A stretch of DNA of 64,000 bases from Bradyrhizobium archetypum. Lineage in GTDB: Bacteria > Pseudomonadota > Alphaproteobacteria > Rhizobiales > Xanthobacteraceae. Position 1 is the first letter of the stretch. Every line of letters begins with the position of its first letter. This document shows, piece by piece, positions 55,871 to 64,000 of the stretch. The notes under the pieces were generated by a model. The model searched no databases, was not told where the DNA came from, and saw only the letters and a list, made by a program, of their open reading frames with translations. The stretch spans positions 181,993 through 245,992 of the forward strand of contig NZ_JAAVLW010000010.1 of assembly GCF_013114835.1 (NCBI RefSeq), read 5' to 3'. Position numbers and translations under genes: made by a program.

Positions 55871-56599
55871 CGGTCACTAACCGCGTTCTGTATTTTCCGG
55901 TTATACGCAAGGATTCTGCCTGCAAGCCGTATGGGTTGAGTATTTTTCAAGGTGATCACCACCAACTTCGAACGGCTAAAGGGCATCGCGAACCTGACAC
56001 GGCCCGGCACAATGGTGATGCATGATCAGGGGATGAGCACGCAGACGGCCGGACAGTCGGTCCAAGAGCGCCTCCCATGCTTCCGCGGATATTCGACCCA
56101 CGCCTACTTTTCCATTCTGAGGTCCGCAAGGTTCAGCTTACGAATCTCACGTTTGGGAGCGCCGGATCGGCTTCAGCCGCTCACACGATCCATTGCTAAG
56201 AGCATGGTGCCGCTTGTGCTCGACGCGTGCGTATTCTGCGGCCGCCGATTGCGCAGAACGCTCGTTCAACTGTCATTGGTCCTCGACCTCGGGTTCAACG
56301 CGCGGAGACACGGCAAGAGGAACCCGCTTGTGTCTCTGGACGATTCAGGCCCAAACCGAGCCACTGTTTGCCTACGTCAACAGCCCTGTCGTCAGTCTTC
56401 ATAGCCTTTTGGACTTGGTGCTAGCAGACGCTTTGTCATAGCTGCGCTTTTATCGGCAGCTGGTAGGGCACTTGCTTTCGTGTCCCCGCTCCCATCCTGC
56501 TCCGCCTTTGCGACTTTATGCGTCGCAGACACCCGAATGCCTGCGCCTTGTTCCTTCATTCAAAGAACGCGCAATGTCCACTGCGGTGGAAGAACCATG
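55871..56599. other. Intergenic, no gene supported
   Basis: Overlapping frames at 55952-56441 have no motifs or ribosome sites. Confidence 0.45.
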
Positions 56600-57700
56600 C
56601 TATCTGCCTAAAGAGGGTCGCGGCGTTGCCTCGTTACGTGTGGGCAATTTCGGATACTCAATGTTAGGCAGCTGACCAGTCAGCGAGTTCAGAAACGCAA
56701 CAATATCGTTCTTTTCCTTATCGCTAAGCTCGATGCCGAGCTGAGTTTCACCCATCACACCAACCGCTTCCTTAAGGCTCCAAACCTGGCCTGAATGGAA
56801 GTATGGAGCCCGCAACGCGACATTGCGCAACGGCGCGGCGCGGAAAACGTACTCATCGCTGGCCGCCTTAGTGACCGCGTATCGGCCCTTGTCGGAGGCC
56901 GGAAGCAGTTTTGCGCTCGGCCTTTCGATCACGCCGAACGAGAAGTAACCCTGTCCACCGACGTTGATTCCGTTGTGACAAGAGGAGCACCCCGTCTCCA
57001 TGAAGAGCTTCAATCCTTCCTTCTGCTGATCATTGAGAGCAGTCGTATCGCCTTCAAGGTACTGATCGAAAGGAGCAGCGGGTGTAATCAGAGTCGCTTC
57101 AAAGGCCTCGATCGCCTTCGCGAAGTTGTCAAAGGTCACCGGCGACGCCTCGTTCGGGAACGCCTTCTTGAACATGACCACATAGTCATTCATCGAATTC
57201 AACGTATCGAGCACATGATCTGGGGTCGCGTTCATTTCGACACGCGCCTGCACGGGCCCCTTAGCTTGCGCCTTGAGGTCTGCGGCACGTCCATCCCAGA
57301 ACTGCGCCAGATTGAATACCGCGTTATAAACAGTTGGCGCCCGACGTGGACCCTGCTGCCAGCCGTGCCCCACCGAGGTCGGACCGGCATCGACACCGCC
57401 GGTACCAAGATTATGGCAGCTATTGCAGCTGATGATCCCGCTGGCCGACAGCCGCGGATCGAAGAACAGCATCTTGCCGAGTTCGATCTTTTCGTGGGTG
57501 ACCGGATTGTCCTTCACAGCAGGCATGATCGAGGGGATCGGTTTGAAAATCTGCCTAGCAGCTCTCATCCAATCATCTTCGGAGCTAGCCTGTGATGAGG
57601 CCAACATTGCAACGGCCGCAACGGATAGCTTGCGTACAAGGTGAAGCTCCCACCCTAACTTTTTCACAATACCTCTCATCGGCACCAAACAGGACGGCAT
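56600..57700 (-). CDS. Di-haem cytochrome c peroxidase (CcpA/MauG family)
   Basis: A 366-residue periplasmic di-haem enzyme. Two CxxCH haem sites: ISCNSCHNLG near residue 93 and TGCSSCHNGI near residue 237. It also has the RRAPTVYNAVFNLAQFWDG and LRNVALRAPYFHSG regions of bacterial cytochrome c peroxidases. The N-terminus has a basic part and a hydrophobic export signal (VRKLSVAAVAMLASSQAS). It would reduce H2O2 with electrons from a c-type cytochrome, or oxidise a partner like MauG. ATG 57700 or 57679 could be the start; neither has a strong ribosome site. A perfect sigma-54 promoter lies 50 bases upstream, so it is probably expressed with the nif/fix genes. Confidence 0.9.
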   Translation of the reverse strand: MPSCLVPMRGIVKKLGWELHLVRKLSVAAVAMLASSQASSEDDWMRAARQIFKPIPSIMPAVKDNPVTHEKIELGKMLFFDPRLSASGIISCNSCHNLGTGGVDAGPTSVGHGWQQGPRRAPTVYNAVFNLAQFWDGRAADLKAQAKGPVQARVEMNATPDHVLDTLNSMNDYVVMFKKAFPNEASPVTFDNFAKAIEAFEATLITPAAPFDQYLEGDTTALNDQQKEGLKLFMETGCSSCHNGINVGGQGYFSFGVIERPSAKLLPASDKGRYAVTKAASDEYVFRAAPLRNVALRAPYFHSGQVWSLKEAVGVMGETQLGIELSDKEKNDIVAFLNSLTGQLPNIEYPKLPTRNEATPRPSLGR

Positions 57701-57752
57701 CGTCCCTGTTTATGTTACGCACTCACGCTTGCCCGTGATGGCTGCATCTACT

Positions 57753-57768
57753 AGCAACCGCCGTGCCA
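57753..57768 (-). promoter_or_regulatory. Sigma-54 promoter of the di-haem peroxidase
   Basis: Minus strand TGGCACGGCGGTTGCT matches the consensus TGGCACG-N4-TTGCT at every fixed position. The expected transcription start is about 40 bases upstream of the ATG at 57700. I saw no perfect TGT-N10-ACA site. Confidence 0.85.
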
Positions 57769-58033
57769 GTGGCGCTCGGCAAAAGCTAAGCTGCTGATTT
57801 AACCTTCAAAGCAATTGCGCCCAGCGGATAATGTTAGGCGTCTTGAACCTGACAGAAGCCGTGCCGTGCCAGAAATGCGACAGCCACGAACCAGCGGCGG
57901 CCCATTCGTGGGCGATGGCGCAGGCCCTTTTGTCATTATATCGATGCGTCATCCAGCTCGCTGCTATGCTCAACGAGATTGGATCGTCATGCCATGGAGA
58001 CTCCTGCGAGCGGACGCCACATGCTCACGTCAG
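57769..58033. other. Intergenic between peroxidase promoter and LuxR gene
   Basis: No gene supported; the 3' end of the LuxR gene lies at 58034. Confidence 0.45.
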
Positions 58034-58795
58034 CTAGCATCCAGCTGCCAGCGCTGGCGCCGCCGAGAATTCAATGAGATTGAGGCGAAGCGCCTTTACG
58101 ATGGCCTGGGTGCGATTCGTCGTACCCAGTTTGCGCATCACGTTCTTAAGATGAAAATTGACTGTATTCTCGCTAAGCTTCAGAATTTTCCCAATTTCCC
58201 AGGACGATTTTCCCTCTGCTACCCAGCGCAGGCAGTCTTTTTCGCGCTCAGACAGGATATGTTTCATGTTGCAGCTGCTATTCGACGGGTGCGAGATCTC
58301 CGCAAATGCGGTATGAAAGTGCCAGGCCAGTGTGTTGAGGTGGCTCATACGATACTGAGGATCGGCGTCGTCGAACGGAGATGCAAAAGATACCACAGAT
58401 ATTCGGCCAAATGCCCCGAACAATGGGACGCTCATACCATGCTTCAAACCTGCCTCTCTGGCCTCGTCTAGCACGCGCTGCTCGCCGGATTGCAGTTTGT
58501 ATTGCTTGGCGAGCTCGTCCCAAACAAACGGCCCCGGGAGCGTTGGTGTCCGCCGGACCACCGGGTCGATGACATGGTAATTTCGTTCAAAATAACGGCG
58601 GCACCAGTCTGGCGGGAAGTTCACGGTCCCGGCAGGCGGTAGATACCCCGGTAGACGAGGCGGCTCCGCGAAAGTGAGTGCTCCGTAAGCGACTTCACTG
58701 AAGCCCTCCTCGCTCGCACAGCTCACAAGAAGATCGAACAGCGCTTTAATAGAGCGCGTTCGAGTCGCGCATTCGCTGAAGCTGAATAAGTCCAT
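58034..58795 (-). CDS. LuxR-family regulator with autoinducer-binding domain
   Basis: A 253-residue protein. The N-terminal half is an autoinducer-binding domain: WCRRYFERNYHVIDPVVRR carries the conserved Trp/Tyr/Asp of the acyl-homoserine lactone pocket, and PLFGAFGRISVVSFA follows. The C-terminal GerE HTH reads LSEREKDCLRWVAEGKSSWE, IGKILKLSENTVNFHLKNVM. The ATG at 58795 has GAGG six bases upstream. No luxI-type synthase is in the window, so it is an orphan (solo) or works with a distant synthase such as the Bradyrhizobium bjaI. Possible targets include island transfer genes. Confidence 0.88.
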   Translation of the reverse strand: MDLFSFSECATRTRSIKALFDLLVSCASEEGFSEVAYGALTFAEPPRLPGYLPPAGTVNFPPDWCRRYFERNYHVIDPVVRRTPTLPGPFVWDELAKQYKLQSGEQRVLDEAREAGLKHGMSVPLFGAFGRISVVSFASPFDDADPQYRMSHLNTLAWHFHTAFAEISHPSNSSCNMKHILSEREKDCLRWVAEGKSSWEIGKILKLSENTVNFHLKNVMRKLGTTNRTQAIVKALRLNLIEFSAAPALAAGC

Positions 58796-59029
58796 GTGAC
58801 GCCTCACGAGGACGGCCAAGAGGCCGTTTTGCGTGTTCTATTGCGCCTTTTAGGCAGGGTCTATTTTTATTCCGCTAAGCGAAGCCCTTGCTCCGCTGTT
58901 CATGCAGCCTGAACACTCGCGCGCTGCGGCAAGTGCTATTCCCGAATTCGTTGACCTCTCCCAGCAGGCGCCCAGAAGGGACAGGACCGTCGGTATGCCA
59001 ATCAAACAGCGGAGGTGCAGCGCCACTCT

Positions 59030-59317
59030 CACTTCAGATCGAACAGCACACACTAATCGTGCCACTGGTAGTGCCACTTTATGTCGCAAGACGGCTCGCC
59101 AACGACGCGGTGAGTATTGATACAGCCGTTGACGGTGATCTCCACGTCGCACTTGGCGTTCGGCTCGAAGTTGTGCGCGGGGACGGCTTTCACGAGCGAA
59201 AGCAGCTGCGGCGAGATCATTGTGCGCGCGCACCTCGATATGGGAACGACCGAGATCGATGTGATTGCGCTTGTAGAACAGCTTCTCTTCGAGGCTCACT
59301 GAGGGCTCGACATGCAT
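59030..59317 (-). pseudogene. fixX: fixX remnant (ferredoxin-like), cysteines lost
   Basis: Begins MHVEPSVSLEEKLFYKRNHI, then DLGRSHIEVRAH, like FixX. In the next frame it continues MISPQLLSLVKAVPAHNFEP, KCDVEITVNGCI, VVGEPSCDIKWHY. The iron-sulfur cysteines of FixX (VCPAxC and CIECGTCR) have become AVPAHN and CINTHR. It lies in the order fixA-fixB-fixC-fixX of the second, wrecked set. Confidence 0.65.
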
Positions 59318-59479
59318 TTTTCAGTCTCCGTGGTTGGTATCCACGATTAGAGCGCCAGGCTTCAATCTCTTGCTTATGCGTGATTCCTTCGAAAACCGGT
59401 GGCCACTTTTCCGGATCGTGCAGCGGCGCTGGGCGCTGGCGAATATTCGCCCGCGCTTGGGCCGAAACGCCTTCATGTC

Positions 59480-59580
59480 CAACTTGGCCATAGGCAGCAC
59501 GGAGGCATGCCGGCTATCCCGGCGCCGACCACGATGGCGTCGAACCTTACTTCGACCGCGACAGCTTCCTCTAGCTCGCG
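59480..59580 (-). pseudogene. fixC: fixC N-terminal remnant, second copy
   Basis: Minus frame VEVRFDAIVVGAGIAGMPPC, the FAD-binding start of FixC (EERFDAIVVGAGMAG). It is followed by CLWPSW and frame-shifted material. About 30 codons are recognisable; the rest of fixC is deleted. Confidence 0.7.
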
Positions 59581-59584
59581 ATCT

Positions 59585-60000
59585 GAACGCACGAATACGG
59601 CCGCAGACGCGCGCGAAAGCGGGCATCGGCGCTGCCAGCAGCCGGTTCGCGTCACTACCAACATGGGCGAGTTCGAAGATCGGCGCATTCTTCTCGATGC
59701 TAAAGGCGACGATCAGGTCGGCGCCCTTAACGCCGACCCGATGCAGGATCGCGCCGGAAATCCCGGCCGCGATAAAGAGCTTTGGCCGGATGATCTTGCC
59801 GGTGTGACCGATCTGCCGGGCGGCGGTGACCCAGGCCTTCTGCGCCAGCGGACCAGAGCAGCCATATTCGGCGCGAAGGACAGCGGCGAACTGGCGCACC
59901 ATTCGACACTTTTCGTCCGATCGGAGCCCAAGACCCTCGGCGATCACGACATCGGCATGCGCGAAATTGACGTTTGCGGAATCGCAATCCGGCACGAATG
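59585..60000 (-). pseudogene. fixB: fixB C-terminal remnant, second copy
   Basis: One minus frame carries FAHADVVIAEGLGLRSDEKC, RMVRQFAAVLRAEYGCSGPL, HTGKIIRPKLFIAAGISGAI and IFELAHVGSDANRL, the FAD-binding C-terminal domain of FixB (ETF alpha). The N-terminal half is missing and the frame is fused to fixA debris upstream. This is about the part lost from the fixB at 10.8 kb. Confidence 0.75.
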
Positions 60001-60004
60001 GAGT

Positions 60005-60484
60005 GCTGCTCCGATTTGATGGTCGGTGCGCTGAGATCCGGGGCCCCCGTCTTGGCGACGCAGGTGAGCTGCAGCAGGCCAGGCCGCTTGGCAATGCTGG
60101 GCTCGACCTTAGCGGTGTCGCCGTCGATCGTCTGATTGCCAGTGAAGATGACATCAGCCGGGCCCATACTCCCTCCCTGTTGCGGATGCGGTCGCTAACG
60201 CATAACTGCTCGCCAGTGTGCCGTCCTGGCGAATACGCGATCATGACCACACGATGTGGTCGGCGCCGAAGGTCAGTGCCTTGCGTAGGGCTCGGCGGCC
60301 ATCGATGAGCACGGTTATCTCGCCGCCGCACTCGGCGCTTAGCTCCGGCACTGCTCGCACAGCGAACAGATCGTAGATGTTGATAATGATCGGCCTCCCA
60401 GTGGCGCATGGAGTCGTTGGCCACGGCGCGCACGCGTATCTCAGCGAAATTGGAAGCCTGCTTAATGCAGACGATACCGTGCAT
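60005..60484 (-). pseudogene. fixA: fixA remnant, second copy
   Basis: Starts MHGIVCIKQASNFAEIRVRA at 60484, then passes through frameshifts: GRPIIINIYDLFAVRAVPEL, GGEITVLIDG, RKALTFGADHIVWS and later DVIFTGNQTIDGDTAKVEPS, LLQLTCVAKTGAPDLSAPTI. Several indels and an internal deletion make it non-functional. The promoter upstream is intact. Confidence 0.8.
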
Positions 60485-60522
60485 GCGGTACTCCACAAGT
60501 TCCGAGAACCTGGGATGAGAAC

Positions 60523-60538
60523 AGCAAGGTTCGTACCA
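60523..60538 (-). promoter_or_regulatory. Sigma-54 promoter of the fix pseudogene set
   Basis: Minus strand TGGTACGAACCTTGCT: GG and GC ten bases apart. It matches the fixA promoter at 12.1 kb in 12 or more of 16 bases and stands in the same place relative to the start codon. Confidence 0.75.
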
Positions 60539-60682
60539 GTTGCGGCGCTCGCGAGAATCGGGCGTGAAGACAAATGCTTGAGAGAATTGGCGATCGATTG
60601 GGCACGGTAGGCGATCAGACGCAATTACGACATGGTCGCAAATGCGACATCGCCGTTTGCTGCAGCCGCGACATTAGGCTAG

Positions 60683-62116
60683 CATTACAGTTGCTTTCTT
60701 TGGAAGTGTCTGAATCTATGGGTAGCCATGATTCGGAGATCATGGACGCAAGCCGCGTCGATTGAGGAGACGCTTGCGTTGTGGGCGGCGTCGCTTCGAG
60801 AGATCAAGAAACGGATACGTCCGTTGTTCACGCAAGAGCGTGTGGCGACGAATGCCGGCCTGTTCCTGGAAGGCCTGCTCGGAGATGAGCAGCGCAAGAC
60901 CGGTTGGATGCGCGCGGAGGCGGCAGGCGATCCTGGCCCATGGCGGCAGCAGGCAATTCTGGGGCGTGGGGATTGGGACGCTGATGCGCTGCGCGATATC
61001 GTGCGCGACTATGTCATCGAGCATTTGGCGGATGACGATGCCGTGCTGGTGATCGACGAGACCGGCTTTCTCAAACAGGGCACAGCGTCCTGTGGGGTGG
61101 CGCGGCAATACACTGGTTCGGCGGGCAAGATTACGAACTGCCAGATCGGGGTCTTCGCGACCTACGTTTCGCGTCATGGTCATGCGTTCATCGATCGGGC
61201 GCTGTATCTCCCGAAGGAATGGACCGACGATCCAGATCGTCTGGAAGCGGCCTATGTGCCTGCCGATGTCGGCTTTGCGACCAAACCCAAGCTTGCGACG
61301 GGAATGATCGCACGCGCGATAGCCGCGTCTGTCCCATTCAAATGGGTTGCCGGTGACACCGTCTACGGCGTTGGCGACATCGAACAGCAATTACGTCGGG
61401 GAGGCAAAGGCTACGTGCTTGGGGTCAGCAGCGAATGTGTTTCGATCCTGGGGCAAACGACCGCCGGTCGCCGGTACGGCCGCAGACATCGCCCGGACGC
61501 GGCGCTCATCCGACTGGAAGCGCCTGTCGGCGGGAGCCGGAACCAAAGGGCCGCGGCTGCACGATTGGTGTTATCTCGAATTGGCCGATCTCGAGGCCGA
61601 GCAATTCAACAGTGCAAGTGATGCTTTGTGGACGCGGGGTCTTCTGATCCGTCGTCGCATCGCCGATGATGACCTCGCCTTCTTCACCACCTGGTGCCCA
61701 GCGGGAACATCAATTGAAACGCTGGTCGCGGTCGAAGGCCATCGATGGGCGATCGAGGACAGCTTTGAAACCGCGAAAAACGAGTTCGGGCTCGATCACA
61801 ACGAGACCAGATCCTGGCATGGCTGGCACCGTCACGTGTCCCTGGTGATGCTCGCCTTCGCCATGATGGCCGCGATCCGACATCGCGCTAATCCGCCACC
61901 GCCCAAAAAAAACAAAACGTCGCCCCCCGGCAAAGGTCAAAGCATAACCACGCCGCCACTGATCCGTTGGTCAATCCAGGAAATCCGCCGCATTGCCATC
62001 AGACTCGCTCGAAAGCGCGTTCAGCCCGCACACATCATCGCATCGTCTTGCTGGCGCCGAGCTCACCAGGCTGCCGCTCAACGGTCTCACTTGAAAGCAA
62101 AAAGACAACTGTAATG
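60683..62116 (+). mobile_element. IS701-family insertion sequence
   Basis: Inverted ends: left CATTACAGTTGCTTTC and right (reverse complement) CATTACAGTTGTCTTT. Both ends are flanked by CTAG (60679-60682 and 62117-62120), the 4-bp target duplication of IS701 elements (target YTAR). Length 1434 bp. It carries one frameshifted transposase gene. It has landed about 140 bases upstream of the fix pseudogene promoter. Confidence 0.85.
60718..62114 (+). pseudogene. IS701 transposase, frameshifted
   Basis: A DDE transposase in pieces. The N-terminus is in one frame (ATG at 60718, SHDSEIMDASRVD). The core from 60765 (LFTQERVATNAGLFLEGLLG, VLVIDETGFLKQGTASCGVA with a catalytic Asp, GDTVYG) runs to about 61430. 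The C-terminal part is in a third frame (VFRSWGKRPPVAGTAADIAR, VEGHRWAIEDSFETAKNEFG with the catalytic Glu). The shift near 61432 looks like two bases lost. Confidence 0.8.
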
Positions 62117-62120
62117 CTAG

Positions 62121-62262
62121 CACTACTTTGGCAGATTATTGGATTCCCTGAGTTTTTAGGATTCCCGAATCGATTTTTCAATGATTCATGGGTGGTCGGC
62201 TCTTGGAGGGCTGACCATGGCGCAATGGGAAGACGAACTCGAACGCTGGCTGAAGCCGCAAC
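62121..62262 (+). mobile_element. Second IS701-type end fragment
   Basis: A short stretch whose ATG at 62217 opens MAQWEDELERWLKP, the usual N-terminus of another IS701 transposase group, with ribosome site GGAGGG. It stops at about 62260, where the intron sequence of the next feature begins on the other strand. No right end found. Confidence 0.45.
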
Positions 62263-62488
62263 GGATGCCGCCGTTGGCTTTGGGAATCTCCACGCGCCTT
62301 ACCGCTGGCGGGAAGTAGCTTCCCGACGCCAAGCGATTCCAGAGCTTGTAGAGGTTATTCCCAAGGTCCTGCGCAAATTCATCCAGGCTCTGGCCATCGA
62401 CGCCCGCCGCCTTTCCATTCCCTGCCACCAGCTGGTAGGCCTCCCAGACCATACGCTTGGTGATGGGCAACGGTTTGTCTGACGTCAT
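62263..62488 (-). pseudogene. ltrA: Group II intron reverse transcriptase/maturase, truncated
   Basis: The ATG at 62488 has GGGAGGAG ahead of it. The protein reads LPITKRMVWEAYQLVAGNGK, AAGVDGQSLDEFAQDLGNNL, LWNRLASGSYFPPAVRRVEI then PKANGGIR: the RT-0/RT-1 part of LtrA-type proteins. It ends at about 62262, joined to an IS fragment, so the polymerase and maturase domains are gone. Confidence 0.8.
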
Positions 62489-63023
62489 GACGCTCCTCCC
62501 GACGAAGTCGGTTGGCGTCCGATGTCGGATAGGGTAACGCAGCCCCTTCGCTCCATGGCCGTTACAGCCACTTCAACGCTACTACAGGCTGCTCCGCCCC
62601 TGTCTCGGGTATTGGTATTCTCCCTCGTGGTGTGCGCCACTTGCGGATTTCCCTTAACACCCCGAGCCAGGTTCCCTCGTTCCGGATTGAAGCCTGTGAT
62701 GAGATCATGCCGCCTATACACCGGCTGCCGCGCGGACCGTAAGCAGGTATCGCCCACACTCTTCCGAGCATCATTAACCCCATGCTCGTTTTGACAGCAT
62801 CTGGACCCATTTCGATGCGTCATCGGCGGTTCGCTTGCGCTCATCTTCTCATCACTCACCTGACGGCGTAGCCCGCCGCCTTTTCCCCAGCGCTCACCAC
62901 CACGTCTCTTAAACGCAGCAGCCTAGAGTGGTTTGAAGCCTGCCCCTGCAGGCCGGCTCCGGGAGGCCAACTCCCATCTTCAACACAGTTGCGCCGGCAG
63001 ATACGCACCAGCTACGGGCACAC
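62263..63023 (-). ncRNA. 5' part of a group II intron (ribozyme domains I-III, DIV start)
   Basis: Transcribed on the minus strand. The 5' end GTGTGCCC at 63023 fits the group II GUGYG rule and lies exactly where the host transposase frame loses its family sequence. Between 63023 and 62489 the DNA is non-coding, GC-rich and palindromic (for example CCGGAGCCGGCC, CTGCAGGGGCAGG), like domains I to IV. Domains V and VI and the 3' splice site are missing. Confidence 0.65.
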
Positions 63024-63300
63024 GGTAATAGGGGTTCTCGATCCAGCGAGCGCACAGCACCTCATCGGAGAGGTTGTGCATGTGCTTCAAAATGAACAGG
63101 CCGGCGATTAGCCGCGTCGGCAAGCCCGGCTGTCCCGACCCTGCTTGGCACACCGAACTGGAGCGCTCATTCAGGATGTTCCAGTCGATCAGCGCTGCCA
63201 ATCGCACCAGCGGATGACCCATGTCGATGATCTGATCAAGCACCGGAAGCAACAGGTCTTTCTGGCGATCATCCCGCGGCTTGCTCATCGCACTCCCCAA
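63024..63300 (-). mobile_element. IS5-family transposase, 5' exon interrupted by the intron
   Basis: The ATG at 63300 (or 63288) opens SKPRDDRQKDLLLPVLDQII, DMGHPLVRLAALIDWNILNE and LPTRLIAGLFILKHMHNLSD, EVLCARWIENPYY, the N-terminal DUF772 part of an IS5-type transposase. After ENPYY the sequence is that of the intron. The rest of the transposase is not in the window. Confidence 0.75.
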
Positions 63301-63470
63301 TGTCGAGGACGCTGTCAGGGAATCACGAATCGCCCAAAAGCAAAATCCTAAAACGCAAGACAGCGAGGTCCAATACCCCGCTTTCCTGCAAAATCGAATA
63401 CTACGTTAAGACCAATTCCGCTTATTTCTCAGGCCAATCCGCTTTCTTCACATGGCGTAATCGCGGCTGA
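63301..63470. other. IS5 / IS3 junction, no gene
   Basis: Contains the upstream part of the IS5 gene and probably the left end of the IS3 element near 63470. I could not identify exact termini. Confidence 0.4.
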
Positions 63471-63530
63471 CTGAACCTCCTCCGAATTGATGGACACCTG
63501 TAGTAGGCTCGACGAGCCAGGAGGTGTCGG

Positions 63531-63851
63531 ATGGAAGGACGTCAACGTCGGTCGTTTACGGATGACTACAAGCGTCAAGCGGTTGATCTCGTAGCGTCGA
63601 GCGGGCGCTCGATCGGATCTGTTGCCAGGGAGCTCGGCCTGCGCGATTCCGTGCTGCGGCGGTGGGTGGAGCAGCGGGGGGCCCGACTGGAGCCGACGGC
63701 GACGACGCGGCGCCCCACAACGCAGGCGACGCTGCCGTCGGCGGACCACGCGGCGGAGATCGCGCGTTTGCAGCGGGAGAACGAGCGGCTGCGCATGGAG
63801 CGCGATATTTTAAAAAAGTCCATTGCGATCTTTGCTGGAGTTCCGAAATGA
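63531..63851 (+). CDS. IS3-family transposase OrfA
   Basis: A 106-residue OrfA with HTH_Tnp_1 (RRSFTDDYKRQAVDLVASSG, SIGSVARELGLRDSVLRRWV) and a leucine-zipper-like coil (AEIARLQRENERLRMERDIL). An AAAAAAG slippery run at about 63811-63817 in ILKKS could allow the -1 frameshift that makes the OrfAB transposase. Its stop overlaps the OrfB start as ATGA. Confidence 0.88.
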   Translation: MEGRQRRSFTDDYKRQAVDLVASSGRSIGSVARELGLRDSVLRRWVEQRGARLEPTATTRRPTTQATLPSADHAAEIARLQRENERLRMERDILKKSIAIFAGVPK

Positions 63852-64000
63852 GATTCCGCTTCATCGAAGATCGCCGCGCCGACTATCCGGTGATGATCAT
63901 GTGCGACGTGCTCGGTGTCTCGCCGGCCGGCTATTATGCCTGGCGCTCGCGCCCGGAGAGCCAGCGATCCGCCGCCAATCGTGAGCTCATCGACGACATC
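63848..64000 (+). CDS. IS3-family transposase OrfB, cut by window end
   Basis: ATG at 63848 opens MRFRFIEDRRADYPVMIMCD, then VLGVSPAGYYAWRSRPESQR, the N-terminus of an IS3 OrfB integrase. It remains open to the right edge; the DDE catalytic core lies beyond. Confidence 0.85.
   Translation, partial: MRFRFIEDRRADYPVMIMCDVLGVSPAGYYAWRSRPESQRSAANRELIDDI

Noticed and set aside
60625..60650. TGTCGCATTTGCGACC as a NifA upstream site for the fix pseudogenes
   Set aside because: TGT-N10-ACC instead of ACA and not preserved in the 12-kb copy; too weak to call.

Overview
The window is a piece of a Bradyrhizobium symbiosis island (B. japonicum / B. elkanii type). The evidence is gene content and order: fixR-nifA-fixA, a nod operon in the order nodA-B-C-S-U-I-J followed by nolO and nodZ, tandem nodD1-nodD2 divergent from nodA, and the MerR-type regulator nolA. 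Between the genes lie long stretches of decayed, IS-scarred DNA, as is usual for these islands.

Layout. 0-9 kb: a hypothetical gene running off the left edge behind a (GA)15 tract, decayed genes, an MHS-type MFS transporter, and a translationally coupled pair of M16 peptidase-like genes (one catalytic, one lacking the zinc motif) with a good sigma-54 promoter. 9-16 kb (minus): fixR-nifA, then fixA with its own sigma-54 promoter, a fixB that breaks after about 124 codons, and fixC. 16-18 kb: a NopM-type LRR-NEL ubiquitin ligase effector. 19-21 kb: a sulfotransferase downstream of its own nod box, whose whole leader is a second copy of the nodA leader, then a transposase remnant. 21-32.4 kb (minus): nod box, frameshifted nodK/nodY-like gene, response-regulator remnant, nodABCSUIJ-nolO-nodZ, encoding a Nod factor that is N-methylated, carbamoylated and fucosylated and possibly sulfated. 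32.4-37.3 kb (plus): nodD1, nodD2, a 70-aa protein and nolA. 38-43 kb (plus): periplasmic substrate-binding protein, HisC-like aminotransferase, luciferase-like monooxygenase and a small secreted protein. 43-49 kb: small ORFs, a DUF2285/XRE divergent pair resembling the qseM/qseC control module of tripartite ICEs, and IS21 debris. 49.8-51.3 kb: a repeat-rich type III effector with a clear tts box and a one-base frameshift. 52.5-54.2 kb: a HipBA toxin-antitoxin pair. 55-59 kb: an Omp25-like barrel protein, a di-haem peroxidase with a perfect sigma-54 promoter, and an orphan LuxR regulator. 59-60.5 kb: a wrecked second fixA-fixB-fixC-fixX set that keeps its sigma-54 promoter. 60.7-64 kb: an IS701 element with CTAG target duplication, a truncated group II intron inside an IS5-family transposase, and an IS3 element cut by the right edge.

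How it fits together. NodD1/NodD2 with flavonoids act at the nod boxes. NolA probably controls nolA itself and, through a duplicated promoter, nodD2. FixR-NifA with RpoN drives fixA, the M16 pair and the di-haem peroxidase. The strongest unexplained signals are (1) a NolA-type promoter present four times, always with an exact 19-bp spacer, (2) the duplicated nod-box leader in front of the sulfotransferase, (3) two reciprocal broken fixABC sets, and (4) RpoN promoters in front of the M16 pair and the peroxidase. All identifications come from reading the sequence and remembered family features; no database search was run.
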